Assembly (NCBI RefSeq): GCF_000237925.1 | Contig: NW_017386144.1 | Span: 1 to 64,000, forward strand | Source: Schistosoma mansoni | Lineage: Eukaryota > Platyhelminthes > Trematoda > Strigeidida > Schistosomatidae | DNA: 64,000 nucleotides | Reading direction: 5' to 3' | Shown here: in pieces, positions 12,355-26,300 of the stretch | Layout of the letters: every line of letters starts with the position of its first letter | Position numbering within the stretch: position 1 is the first letter of the stretch | Notes under the pieces: generated by a model | The model's database searches: none | Seen by the model: the letters and a program-made list of their open reading frames with translations, nothing else | What the model was told of the DNA's origin: nothing | Program-made: the position numbers and the translations under genes

Positions 12355-12765
12355 AAGATATCACAACGGGTTTTTGTGGAGATTTTAGTAATTTTATATA
12401 GCTTAAATCATGAGTCAATTGAAGCTAGACCACCATGGAAAACCTGGAAGCTCTAGACGGTCGTTGCTTCCTATTGTGGGACTCCTCAGCAGTACGCAAC
12501 CACGATCCCGCCTCGCGAGATTCGGACCGAGGACCTACCGGCCTCGCGCCAGAGCACTTAACCGATAGACCGCTGAGCCGGCATCCAGCGGTGTTAATGT
12601 CTAACCTCAACCAATCCACGAGATTGCGCGAGTAACTTCCATTGTACTGAAGTAGATACCTGTCTCTACTTGACATGGATTAGCTCCACTGGCCACGACT
12701 TCTCACTAGAACTCCAGGAATTACCTCATGTAGCCAGTCACTAGTGAGCATATGATTATTATCGA
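12355..12765 (-). repeat. SINE B (tRNA-headed, hammerhead-bearing), long copy
   Basis: Read on the minus strand it carries a tRNA-like head (CTCAGCGGTCTATCGGTTAA as a box A region, then a box B-like part) and then the hammerhead region CTGCTGAGGAGTCCCACAAT. It ends in TTCCAGGTTTTCCATGGTGG and AGCTTCAATTGACTCATGAT. The GAAA of the ribozyme core has become GCAA here, so this copy should be inactive. Its 5' extension includes the CCAGTGGAGCTAATCC-type stretch also seen at 26232 and 36470. Confidence 0.75.
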
Positions 12766-12794
12766 AAGGGGTTTTGTGAAGATTTTAGTAAATT

Positions 12795-12925
12795 TTCGAA
12801 TCCCGCGAGGCGGGTCGTGGATGCGCACTGCTGAGGAGTCCTACAGTAGGACTAAACGGCCGTTCAGCGCTTCCAGGTATCCATGGTGGTCTAGCTTCAA
12901 TTGACTAATGATGTTAACCATATAA
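12795..12925 (+). repeat. SINE B 3' part, inverted relative to its neighbour
   Basis: It begins in the box B region (TCGAATCCCGCGAGGCGGG) and runs through CTGCTGAGGAGTCCTACAGT to the CCATGGTGGTCTAGCTTCAA end. The catalytic GAAA reads TAAA. With the minus copy at 12355-12765 it makes an inverted pair. Confidence 0.7.
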
Positions 12926-13108
12926 AATTTTGTAAGATAGTTTGTAATTTATGCTTAAATACATTCGATTGTCCCCATTACTGTTCTTGTTCACTACAAT
13001 ATTATCCATTAACGATACATAGTATTAATATATATGAATAGTTGAGGATCATTGTTATCAATAAAGAATGAACTGAGAAAATAGCCATGTATTCTTTCAT
13101 AACTATAT

Positions 13109-13114
13109 TTTATT
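13109..13114 (-). terminator. Candidate polyadenylation signal of the otopetrin gene
   Basis: AATAAA on the minus strand, about 200 bp downstream of the stop codon. This is a positional suggestion only. Confidence 0.35.
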
Positions 13115-13216
13115 TTCATATATATATAATCTATAAAGCGTATCCTAGTTACATTTCTAGAGGCACCTGAAACAAACAATTACATGGTTTGATTTGATAA
13201 AGCAAACTGAATCGTT

Positions 13217-13239
13217 TGTGTGTGTGTGTGTGTGTGTGT
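13217..13239 (+). repeat. (GT)n microsatellite in the otopetrin 3' UTR region
   Basis: About eleven TG dinucleotides; on the gene's strand this is (CA)n just after the stop codon. Confidence 0.9.
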
Positions 13240-13315
13240 AAGGGAGAGGGAGAAGGAGGGATAAAGTAAAACAATGATTTGTAATAATTCACTTTTTTTT
13301 TTAAAACATAATAAA

Positions 13316-14367
13316 TTATTTTAATGTATATAATTTTGTCCATAATTCAGCTAAACATACAGTTGAATGAAAACGAAAAAATATAATCAATGGTATAAAA
13401 CAATATGTTATAATAGACCATGTACGTACACCAAAATATTGTCTATATAATGATAATTGTGTTTCAGCACTTCTTACTTCAAATGTATTTACAAGCCATA
13501 AAGCTAAATTACATATTAATAAAAATACTATAATAGAACGTCCAGGTTTAATTCTTGATTGATTTAAACAACATACTTTACGTCTTGATGTTTCAACAAT
13601 AAAAAAAAATTGTATTAATGCTTGACATATTTCTAATGTACATTTAATTAAATATAATAAAGCTGTATATTGTATTTGATTATTTATTATATATAATAAA
13701 TCAATTGTTTTATTATTATTATCATTTAAATATTGAAAATAATTAAAATCATAATTATAATTATAATTATAATTATTATTATAATTATTATTATTTAAAT
13801 TATTATTATTATAATTATTATAATTACTATTTAAATTAATAATATTGTCATAATTATAATTATTTAGATTAATAATATTATTATTATTATAATTCTTTAA
13901 ATTATTAATATAATTATAATTATAATTATTATAATTATTATTAATATTATTATTATTAATATTATTATTATATAATAATATAATATGTATAATAGTTTCT
14001 AATGCTGGTATAAATAAAAACATATGATATGTAATACAACCAATTAAACCAATAGTTAATAAATTATATTCAAAATTTTCACTTTGTTTTAAACGATGAA
14101 ATTTTAATTGATTCGTTTGTATAATACCCATAATACATGCTAATAAACTAATTGTTGATAAGGTTAATTTAGAATTTTGATATATATATGATGCTAATTG
14201 TTTAGATTTATTACGTCCATGTATTAAAAATAATACCATACATATAATACTACCAATTAATAACATTATACCTAAAAATAAACCAGTATGTGAACGATGA
14301 CATTGATGATCTGAATTGAATTTAGATAAATCTTGTTCATCACTACATAGTTGTTTATTTTCTTCAA
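13316..14367 (-). CDS. Otopetrin exon 10 (helices 7-12, Asn/Tyr tract, stop)
   Basis: The C-terminal half of the channel, in one exon. Helix 7 is GLFLGIMLLIGSIICMVLFL. After the low-complexity tract come QYTALLYLIKCTLEICQALI, SIIVFLLICNLALWLVNTF and the terminal TWSIITYCFIPLIIFFRFHS. The stop is TAA at 13318-13316. The acceptor is taken as AAATCAG|TTGAAG. A second in-phase choice, TTCAG|ATCATC at 14310, would remove 19 residues. The ATG at 14437 is in frame but is not needed as a start. Confidence 0.9.
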
Positions 14368-17300
14368 CTGATTTTGAGAATTGACAGTTTAAAGATCCCC
14401 CATAAAATAATTGGTAGTTTTTTTGTTTGTTTTTCATAAATAGTTGAATTGGTTAATTAAATTTGTATAAAAGTTTATTAAAACAAAAAATACAAAACAA
14501 TAAATGAGATAGATTGAATAAAGTATGAAATTATTATTATTAAGTAATATCAGAAAACTAAGAAAATATACTTACCAGAAGGGGGTTTTGTGAAGAGATT
14601 TTAGTAATTTTATATAGTTGAGATTATGAGTTATTGGTGAATGGTTACTCCATTTCGTGGATTGGTTGAAGTTAGATATTAACACTGTTGGATGCCGGCT
14701 AGATAAGTGGTCTAGTAGTAAAGTGCTAGCGTGCGAGACTGATAGGTCCTGGATTCGAATCTCGCGAGGCGGGATCGTGGACGAAACGGATGTCCAGTGC
14801 TTCCAGGTTTTCCATGGTGGTCTAGCTTCAATTGACTCATGATCTCAACTATATAAAACAGACTTATGTTATTCAAAGGAGAATAGATTGTACTGGACGA
14901 TGGTTTTGTTTGAATTTTAGACTACTTAACAGTATGTGTACAAAAATTTTTACACATGATCAAATTTAGGATTTTGAGCTCTTGTAGTGAGCGAAATAAA
15001 TTCGAGTCAATCGGAACTCATTGGTTCAAATTTCTTAATATTACTATCAGTGATATCTATTTCAATGATGATATGGTCAATAAATGTGGATCAATTATTC
15101 TCCGTACAATGTGAGAGTATTTTTCTTCATATACATTGAAAGAAGCAAGACACATGATTAATTTCGTCCAGTAGTACTTTAAAGTCTTTTCATGTTAGCA
15201 ATCATCTGCTTCCAATGTTTGTCATTTGAAAAACTTTCAGATGTACAAAATGTTTATGATTCATGTGTTGAATATTCTTATAATTTTTTATAAAAGTTTC
15301 AAACAATAGACTCCAAAATATTCGAAATAAGATTTCGATGACTGAGTTGTTGGCGAACTTTGATTTCGATTATTAGAATATGCTTAAAAGATAAAGTCCA
15401 CTGCAATATTAATTTTTGATTAATCTTAATTGACCTGACATCCATAATTAAAGCTACTTACTTATTATCTCAAACCAACTCAAATTGAAACTGCCTGGAA
15501 TTAGGTATTTTACGGTAATGATATCTTAGTTCATTTGTGAAACTCACTAAATACAGATTCTTGCACTCGGATTTGAGCCACACTTCATGTATGAGGGTTA
15601 ATGATACTTATCCTGTTGTTTAAACCAAATTAATGGAGGTAGGACGTAAATCAGGGATCTGGTAGTTGAAACTCGAATGCCTTCATCATAATGCTTCTGC
15701 ACTAACCTCTGTATTGTTTAGAACAATACATCTATGAAATAAAAATTATGGTAGATATTTTTCATATAAAACTCACTCTCGTTATTCATAGTAATGTTAT
15801 TTACTATGCAGTTCACAACTAAAGTCCAGAAAGTGGATGTATTCCTACTTAGGTATCTCAGCTATATGAGTATGATCCCTTCTTCAGTGTGTCAGTGTTC
15901 AATCCCATTGAGAATAAAAATACTCAATATTCATCAATTCAAGCATTCGCGTTTTGTACACTAAATTATTGAGTAAATTTATCAAATGCTAGTAATTATT
16001 CAAGGCTATAATTGGTGTATCCAAAATGGATTGCATTCATTGCTTCATTGATATTATGAATATCGATAATAGTAATAATAATAATAATAAAACTTAATTC
16101 AATATATACAGATCCGTACAAAGAGCTAATGCTATGGAATAAGCTGAATAATTTAGCTTTAAGAATCAAAAAAGGAAAATTTCGAATTCCGTGGAAAAAC
16201 TTAATCAAACAGTTTTCCGTTGAATTTCTCTGAGAATTTCAATTTTTACTTAAGTTTTACTTATGGCACAACAAAATTCCAAATCTACATTATTCTGATG
16301 TATAATTAAATATTAAGCTATATGTCGTGAAAATTCATCTCAGTCAAACACCGGTTCCAAGGCGGCCTGCTTGAATATTTGGGCTACCTGTTCCTGATAT
16401 CTGAATATTTCAACAAGTTATCTTTTTGTTTGTTTGTTTTAACTCATTATTATGCCTATTAGTCTCATTACTTATTCAGGTGCGTTCACCTTTTTTAAAA
16501 TCATTTGAATTTTCTTTGATTTACTATGATAGTCTATCAAATAACCGTTAGAAATTATCATACAGTAGGTATTTAGCATATAATAACTCATTAATTTGTT
16601 ACACTACGTTATGTCATGAGCAAATAGTAACTAGTGTCATGTCCATTGTTTGTATTTCATGAATACTGTCCATGTACTATATGTGATCCTGTTAACAGAT
16701 AGAAATTTAAACCTTGGAATGAAACTTTATGTCGGCACTCCATGATATCACTTGTCATGTTTTGTTGCGGTATTTATCACATTCCATCACATTCCATATA
16801 TTTAACTGTTAACTATTTTTACTTTGACCACACTTAAACACCTCTCTGACATAATGTAGATCAGATTATATGATTCATTAGTGTAAGGGAATTGTAGAGA
16901 TTGTTGAGCTTGATAGTTTACATCATGGACTGACCACAGTCAAATAATCACTTAAAAATAGCAAGCATTGGATATGTGCTTCGTTCTAGTGTGGAACTGC
17001 TCAGCAGTAGGCATCCAGGACCCCACTACGAATCAAACCCAAACCTATCAGGCCTCAGTTTAATAATAAAAGTAAGGACTACTAAATACATGTTAGTTTT
17101 GTTGTTAGTCCATTAAATATATAAATTACTTCTATTTGTTTATAAACGTCGTAAAGGTTTTCTGGAGAAAAAAATGTTACTTACCTATAGATGGTGAGTA
17201 ATGTTCATTCAGTATTGGTAATCTATTCTTTTTCAACAGTGGAAGAAATACTTTACATCCCATTACTGGTCTATATGTCATATGTTTTATACATTCTGGA

Positions 17301-20300
17301 TGATATTGTTGTTGTTGTTGATGTTCTGAGACATCATCTTCAAGGAATTTATCAAATTCAATTTTATTTATACTATTAGTGGTTGATAATGGTGATGGAC
17401 TAAATAAACTTGGTGAATTCAACGCAAGACAATCACTACCATTTGATGTACGATTAAATGATTTTGGAAATGTCTGATCTAAACGTTGTAGCATTTTATA
17501 AAAGAATGATCCAGTTATTAAGCTATATTCAATAGCTAATGGATATAAAAATGGATCCACTGTTACGCCCAAATAACCAAGACATAATCTGGAAATACTA
17601 CTATTGTTATGATGATTTGTTGTTTCGGCCAATGTATCACCCTTAGTATAGTGACCTAAATTTATAATATATTGTAAAAACGATAGAAAACGTCATTTAA
17701 CTTATTCTTAAAATCATTGAAGGGTGGGAAAAAATAAAAAAATTAGACTATTTTGTACATAACTGATCTCTCCCCACATAAGACTAAAGCAAGAACACTA
17801 TATGCTCCTTAGGATTGTTGAATTCAGTGACATTGCCATCATGTAAGTAATCCATGTCAAATAGTTTCTTATTTCTCCCGACAACATGACAGCAAAAATG
17901 AAACACAGTACAGGAATTTATGCTCTAATCTATATGATTTGTTCTAACAAATAACATCTTAATCTTTGCATTTATTCGGTCACCCATATATTTGTCCTTG
18001 TTATCTATTTACATGTAGCCTTGACGATGTTTATACAAATGTACATTTTTAGTACGTATATATCTGCCCACTGTCTGTAGTTCTTAGATGACTTATAAAA
18101 TACGGGTCACTTTGTTATTCTCTGAGTCATATTACCGAACTCTGAGCCTTTATACGAGGGCTGAATCTTTTACCAGCTTGGCTCCCGTTGATTAGCCTGC
18201 CTGAAATTTGCATATCCTAAATACAATTCGTATAGGAATTTTACTATTTTACGTTGTATCAACGTGATGTGTTGGCAGAAAGTATGCCATCATCATTGTT
18301 CGATCTTACCGTAGTCAGACAACGAACGGACTAAAAAAGAAATGTTAAGTCTGTTGGTTCATTGTTCAATTTGTAATTTTACCGATAATTACTAGTAGTA
18401 ATGACATATAGGAATGACGATCATTGACCAATAAACAGAAATACAAATGGTTATTTACAACTAAGTTGTAAAGTTTTTGACCATAGTTCGATTCTTTTAT
18501 TAACTCAGTTACCAAGTCTAGATTCGTGGAAAGAGGTCTCGGGTCACAATTTAAGTTAGTGATACAAGCTAGTGATACAATCCGGTTGCTCAAACCAAAG
18601 TAGGTAACACAGGACTTGCAGTTGAGACTTAGTGACTGAAAGTTGAGGACCTTGATCATATCTCCATAATGTTTAGAGTTTTTATTGGTCAAGCAGTTAG
18701 ATCCTTCTGTAAGCTGGCAACCGACCATAGATTTTGCCCCCAATCATCAATAAGCATTTGATCATTAACATTATTTGGTAATTATTTTTAATGATTTTAA
18801 TCAAAGGTACTAATATAATATACTTACTATTTGGAGTATGATTTTCATGGTAGGGATTCAATGAAATGTGAGTCTGAAATAAAAAAGTACAGTATTGAGA
18901 ATAAAAAAGCTGTGAACAGCTTTCCTAACGCCCAGTATAAGACTTCAAACAGTACACACTCATAACTCCACCAGGGAACGAATACTGAGGTTTTAGGTCT
19001 CATGGCGAAAGCTAAACAGGTACAACTACTTGAAATATCTTGTACGTTACGAATTCACTAGTAGCGAACGGAACAAAGACACGTGACCAGAGACCGATAA
19101 CTAGCTATTCTGACACGACCCAGACCCAGCTAACTAGAGTAAGAAGTCCAAGTTGGAGCGGGGAAGTTATATTCCGTAGCAGCCAGAAGCACAGTAATCA
19201 AATAAGGGAAAAGTCAAGCGTATTTATACAACAACAAATTGTCCTTGGGCATCGTTAATAAATAGCACACACAAAGAAACAATGGACCAATAGCGTTTAA
19301 GATAGTTACAAGTGGGAAATATGATGTGAAGGTAAAGAGAGCGCGTTTGGCGCGAAAACAGCTAAATTCAAATTTCCAAAATAAAATTACAAAATTGAGC
19401 CACTTATCAAGTAAGTTCTGGGGATTTGACATCCCCAACACTACTATGCCGATTTTACACGGTAAATGTCTTTAAAATCGATCAGTCCACGATAAAGCAG
19501 GGTGATCATTCAGTACAACTGGTATGATTATTTTAACTTGGACATGTCTAGATTATACTGGTTATGTCATCCTCCTAGGTCTTCATGTTAATTATGTCCA
19601 AAGTAATCCACGAGGAATGTCTCTAACATAGGTTCTAATTCCATTATAATATTTGTTCTCTCAAGATGAAGTTACATCTTACTAACAAGCAGTGATAAGT
19701 ACAATATCAAAGCACTGAGTTTCTTGCTAACTACCTTCAATCCTATATTGTTGGATAAAGTGAAGAAAATAGATTAAAAAACATAGAATAATGCATGTGA
19801 TACTTGTTTAATTACAATCATTGAGTCGAGATGGTGAGAATTCTTATTTGAGCTAACACAAAAATGAACAAGTCAATTGTCTATACAAGTCTATATTTCA
19901 ATAGTTACCATAGCTAACTGTTTCAGTACAAAATTGATGCAGATGAATTGGATTCATTATTGACATGAAGAAAAAAAATTTTCCTGCTGATATTAGACTT
20001 ATATGGATGAATCTAAGATTTAAGTACTAATGTATAGCTAATGAAACTATTAATGTAGTAGTAGTCCAGTACATTTAAGCTGGGGAACATCTGTTTTTTA
20101 GGTGTATTTCATTATACAATAGTTGAAAAAGACATAACATTTATATTATATAGTGCGGTAATAAATGTTATATCCGGATGAGAATAAATGAATGGTAACC
20201 GTTAGGAATTACTTATGGACTAATATTATATGTATATTCTTATTGTATGACTATTAAGTGACTATATTATTTAAACATTTTTATTTGTTTAATTATAAGC

Positions 20301-23300
20301 TTATATTTGACTATTATCACATGATTTTACCATTCCTGAGATATTTGTATTGCGGAGGCTGAGATTAGCATCCTGGACTTAACACACAGGGCTAGGTGGC
20401 AAAAAAACCTATCAGGACTCTAGACTGCCCGTACTGGTGTATGCGTCATTAGTTTTGATGATATTAGTCAGCGTATCTAAATTGGCAATCGTATTTCACG
20501 ATAATCGTATAACTAAGGACATCACAATAATGAATATCGAGATTTTATTATATTTCAATATAGTTAACACTGAATCAATTAGTATGACTAGCAAGGAAGT
20601 GTGTACAAATCTTTAAAAGTATATAAGTCCAACAATTTTGAACTAATCTTCATTAATATCATCTATACGAAATTGAATAAGGTACATAAAATGAAAGGAC
20701 TTTTAAATGAAGTAATATAGACACGTTTTAATCATAGAAAACATGTTGTTTTATAAGAGTAATTTCAGCATTATATTCATCTTTTAGGATAAGTTGAATC
20801 ATCTCACAAATACTATTCAAATAATGATACTTTAAACAATATTTCAGATATTGAGAAAAATCCATTCAGTGATGATATGATCTGCTTAGCTAATTTGACG
20901 ATTTATACTATGAACGGATCAATGTTAGACCACCATTGAAAACCTAGAAGCACTGGACGGCCGTTTCGTCCTAGTGTTAGACATTAACACCATCGGATGC
21001 CGGTCCAGTGATCTGGGGGTTCAGCGTTCGTTCGTGAGATAGAAGGTCCTGGGTCGGAATCCCGCGTGAAGGATCGTGAATGCACACTGCTGAGGAGTTC
21101 CATACTAGGACGAAATGGCCTTTCATTGCATTCAGGTTTTCAATGGTGGTCTAACATCGATCAGTTCATGATATCAATGTAAACTCAATAATCTCCGCAA
21201 TCCTATACCGATAATTTGATAATAATATATAGTCTAATACGGAAAAACGCTATTATATGAAAAGGTAAAAACCTACAAAACAGTTCAATAAATTCATTGT
21301 TGATGATTATCGGACTTACCATATTGTGCTTTTCAATGATAATATTTGAAATGTGATTTGAATGAGCTGTTGATGAATAAGAAACTGGTGTTTTTAAACT
21401 TAACGCCACTTCACTAACTACAACTTTAAGCCAATGACAAAAATTTATCGTAGCCAAATGTATATAAGATAAACGTACTGTTACAAGATGACGGTGTAAT
21501 ATAACCTAAAAGAAAATTTAAAACAACATGATTGTTATATCTTCATACATATATATAGTGTAGTGTGGTCTACTTATATCCATATAAGTAGTATATGGTG
21601 ATGGTCAGACATAGAATGTATTTTGGCAGAAGACCGATAAGGAAAGAACTGAAACGGAGCGCAATTGGTAGGAAAATGAATGAACAATGAAATTAGAGAA
21701 GATGAACTGATATTAACAGAAGGAACAGTGAAGATTGAGACAATTGGTTGTTATTTTGCAAATTAACCATTTGCTGTATGGTTATCAGAATTAACTGAAA
21801 ATGAAAATCGATTAGATGATAATCGTTTACTTTACAAATTAGATTTAGCTAAACAACGCCTTTTGGGTTCGAATCTCGCGAGGCGAGGTCGTGGATGCGC
21901 ACTGCCGCTGAGGAGTCCCACAATAGGACGAAACAGCCGTCCAGTGCTTCCAGATTTTCCTTGTTGGTCTAGCTTCAATTGACTCATGATTTCAACTATG
22001 AAAATACTTAATCTCAACAAAACCCCTTCTGAATATAACTATGTAATATCTGCTTTATGCTTTATACTGTACTTGATTCCTATTTAGGCATACCAAGTAC
22101 CAACTCTTCTTGTGACTATATCTCAGTAGCCGAATTGGTTGATAAAAAAACTCATGAATTGAGATTCGTCAGTAATTATGGGATACTTTTATTTTGTACT
22201 GTACTATGGTCGAATCTAGTCCTGAATTTTTGAGATTTTCATGCTCAACTGGTTATTTGAGTTACAATTTTTCCATGAGTCGAATAATACTTTTTTGTTC
22301 GTTGTTGAAAATCATGTTGTTAAGTAGAAACTTACTGCTTATAAAAATTATCGAAGTATGAGGCTGGGTTCATACAACTATTCATTTGGGTAAAGTTTTT
22401 ATTTAACTGTGTTTTCGTTGTAGTATAAAAAGATGGAATTACAAAACACTAACTTACTCTATGATATTTGAACACAAAATATGTTTGCCAAAGTACCCAT
22501 ACTATTCTTATTATATGTTTTGGTATCCATAGTTTACTGTGACATACTGGTTCACTGACTTCCCATACTGAAGACAAATTGAAACCATCATGAATCATTA
22601 CACCTAAACCGAAACCTATAAAGAGAGATTCGGATACTGTTTAATAAAAAAACAAACTACTGATAATGAATTAAGTAACTTAAAATGTATATCACAAAAT
22701 AAATGCTAAAAAATTGTTAAATTCACCCCATTGCATAAGCAAATAGCTATCAGGAGTCAGTAGCTAAGTGGTTAACGTGATGGCCTTTGAAGTGAACGAT
22801 GCTGCGGTCAAGTCAAGAGGTGGACATCAACTCTGAGGTGCATGTACGTTCAGCTGAAGAGTCCCAAATAAGACGAGACGTGCCTCCTGGATTCCATTGT
22901 TAGCCACCATCAATCTTTGCATGTAAAATTGTTACACAGTGGAATTTCTAACCATTATCCGGTTAGTTTATTAAGAGGTAGATTATTTCACGAGTAATTA
23001 AATTTTGAAAAATCTATCGATAGGATAGTTAACAATTGAAGTAAATGATAATATCAGCATTTATTTCGATCACGTATAAATTCGAACGAATATTAGATTC
23101 TAAGTATTAATTATTTTAAAAAAAATTACAGAACTGTGTGTTTCGAGGAAATGGTTAGTATGCAAAGGCAAGGGTTGATATTCCTATTACATATAAGCAT
23201 CAGTAATTATTTCTCATTCTCTTAAGTGAATGACTAGTTGAGGGTGCTGTTTCTATTCAGATCCTTTATTAAATCTGGATCAATGGTCTTGAGGTCAATA

Positions 23301-26300
23301 GTTCGTGCTACACTGAAGCTCTTGGGTTCGAGTTCCATGTACGGGACCGTGGATGTGCAGTGCTGATGAGTCCCATACTAGGAAGAAACGGCCGTTTAGG
23401 TTCTCAATGGTAGTCTAACGTTGATCCATTCATGATATCAATCAAAAGCTTGATAGTCTCTACAAACCCATACAGATGATGATACTATAGAATAATTGAC
23501 ATGTTGATTAGTAGATTCCTATGGAAAGCATTAAATTTCAACTATGACTCGTCTTAATTATTTTTGAATAATCAGACATTTCAGTAATCCATAGCTGTAA
23601 TAAAGTTTCGTGTTTAAAGTAGTCGATGATTTTTACTATTCCCGTTTTTGTATGGAGACCAAGATACTTTCAAAAATAGTCATAAAGTAACCTCATATTG
23701 AACAGATAAGCAAATTCCATTTATTTAACTAAACCACGATTGTATACGTTTATATAAATTTATGGAGTTTAGATAAATATCAAATATGTCATTATAATTA
23801 GAATTTCGGTCAATTCTCTCAAATTGTAAAGAAAGAAATCAGATAAAAAGTATAATTTCTGGTTCTTGTTGTGATTTCATTAAAAAGTTTGTGACTGCTA
23901 GTATAGGGGATCTAAGGAGAATATAGAACTTTCAGCTTAAATCGCAGACTAATTTTAGATAGATGACCATTGGAAACCTGGAAGCATTGGGAGGAAGATT
24001 TGTCTTACTATGGAATTCCTCAGCAGTTCACATTCACCACCTCACATCCGGGAATAGAATCCGGGACTTTAGGTCTCGTGCGCAAATGCTTAACCTCTAG
24101 ATCACTAAGTTCAGTCTGTCTGGGGTATGAGGCATTTGTCCACCTCAGGCAATGAATGGAGGTTTCGCAATATAGTGGATTGATTAAAGTTAGACAATAA
24201 CACCGTCGAAAGCAAGTTCAGTGGTCTAGAATTTGAATCTTCTCATGCGAGGACGTAGGTCCTGAGTTCTGTTCCCGGATGGTAGCACGATTCTAGGTGA
24301 AAAAATGAGTTAACTGGATAAAAAGTGTAAGATAGTTTTCAAAGATTCGATTCATATGAGCTATTGCAATCGATTCTAAGTCAAGTCATCTAATGTTAAC
24401 TACCACTGATTACAGACTCAGGCAAGGTAATCTGTACCCACTTACGTAGCTCTGTTAACTAGTCAATGACTTCATGTTCTAATGATACATCTTGGTTTGG
24501 TCAATAAATCTAGATAAAGAACATTCAGACATTCCATTCACATATCCTAATAGATTCTTATTGTTACAATTAGCATATTCTGAAATCAATAAAAGTTGAT
24601 CTAACAAAATTTGAAAAGAAAACCTAACCGATTGGTGTGATCAAGCATCTAAATTTATTGAATATTTAACTGAATCAGTATTGATGTCTACAACTTTTAG
24701 GGAGAATCAACAACAAATTCTATAATTGTTATTACACTTACCAACTGCTCCAAGTCGCATATATAAATTCATTCCTTCCGGATGTATTGATATATAGGGT
24801 TTCTCATGATTATTATTGTTATTATTATTATTGTCATCATTGTAAAGATGAATTAATCGTGTCAGTTGTCGTTCACTTGTTGTTGATTCAATATCAGATA
24901 GTTTATCAATTGGACTAACTGGTGAGGAATTATTCATATAATCTAATTTCATTAACTATAAAAGTATGATATAAAAATGTATGTGTTAAAAAGACGGAGA
25001 AAATTAGTCTATCTCTCCATTATATATATCATCACCAAGCATATACACTTTACTACACATATGCTAATGTAAACCCATAACAATTAAGCAAAGATGGATA
25101 GTAGCTAGTAGTGGAATCCAGGACGCGCGTTTCGTCCTATTTGAGACTCGTCAGCTGGGTGTACCTGCATCTCAGAGTTGATGTTCACTCTGAGACTCGA
25201 ACCCAGTGACTTTCGCTTCAAACGTCATCGCGTTATCCACTCAGCTACTGAGTCTTGATAGCCACTTGCTTGTCCTGGATTCCACTGCTAGCCAATATCC
25301 ATCTTTGATTATAATGCTTGTGAATTAAGGTAATATCGAGGCAATACGCACAGTATGCACATATGCCAATAAGAGACTGACCAGTTGCAGTCCTAAACAT
25401 CAATGGGAAGATTCAAACAAACAATACTAAGTGAATCCATAACAATTAACTTTTCCCAAATATAAAAGGCTTCCCATTAATTAAAATTATTTACATTCTT
25501 TGTTTTAATGTTTTGTTAGTTAATCAGAATCGGAAATCGTCGATATTGAATATTTGAATGACTCGCAAAGTTGTGTTTTTTATTTATTAAAAGATCAAAT
25601 GATTGACGTTTGTGCTACTTTATATATGTACATGGTATTGTATACATTGGTTAGTCAATTAGTAATGAGCAATTTCACATCTATTTAGTCTTCAGTGCTG
25701 ATCGGAACATATCAACTAAATTTCATTGTGACCATTAATTTAAGTGACTTGATACTGAGCAGACAATCTTATTGGTATTAGTCTGTTGCATGTAGTTGTC
25801 ATAAAACCTTGGAAATAGGTTTTGTTATGATTGACATTCAATCAAGAATGCAAAACTATAATCTTGAGACAAATGATACGCTCTGGTATATTCGTGTTTT
25901 CATCACCCATCTTCAGGGTCTAAAACGTTACCACTAAGTTATTCGGAACCTGATTGACATTCGGAAATGAGACATTCAGGTTGATTGATAACTTTTATAT
26001 ATATGGAGTGTGATCAACAAATCAATTGTATCCATCCATTGAATTTAATAATTCCTTGTGCCGATTCATACATAAATTTATCAAAGGAAATCTCAACTTA
26101 CATTGAATGAATGAAGAAAAGGATTACGAATATACGTTGGTAAGATTTATACTAATTACAATGAGGAAGATAATTCACCGAAATGTAGTATAACAATCCA
26201 ATTATAATTTATTGATTTCATAACTGGCTTCAAGAGGTATGTCCTGGAGTTCTAGTGAGGAGCAGTGACCAGTGGAGTTCAAACAGGTCTGTTGTGAGAT

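Noticed and set aside
12425-12676. ORFs of 83 and 66 codons on both strands
   Set aside because: They are frames through SINE B; similar translations recur at every copy (for example 31899, 41835, 48789).
14311-14437. ATG at 14437 as the start of a separate 373-codon gene
   Set aside because: The frame joins exon 9 in phase through an acceptor inside it, and the sixth and earlier helices of the channel lie in the upstream exons.
14560-14590. CTGGTAAGTATA on the minus strand as a splice donor of an extra otopetrin exon
   Set aside because: The upstream bases are the terminal CCCCTTCTG of a SINE B copy; no coding frame precedes it.
18366-18743. 125-codon minus-strand ORF as an otopetrin exon
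   Set aside because: It has no otopetrin-like segment, and exons 8 and 9 already join in phase without it.
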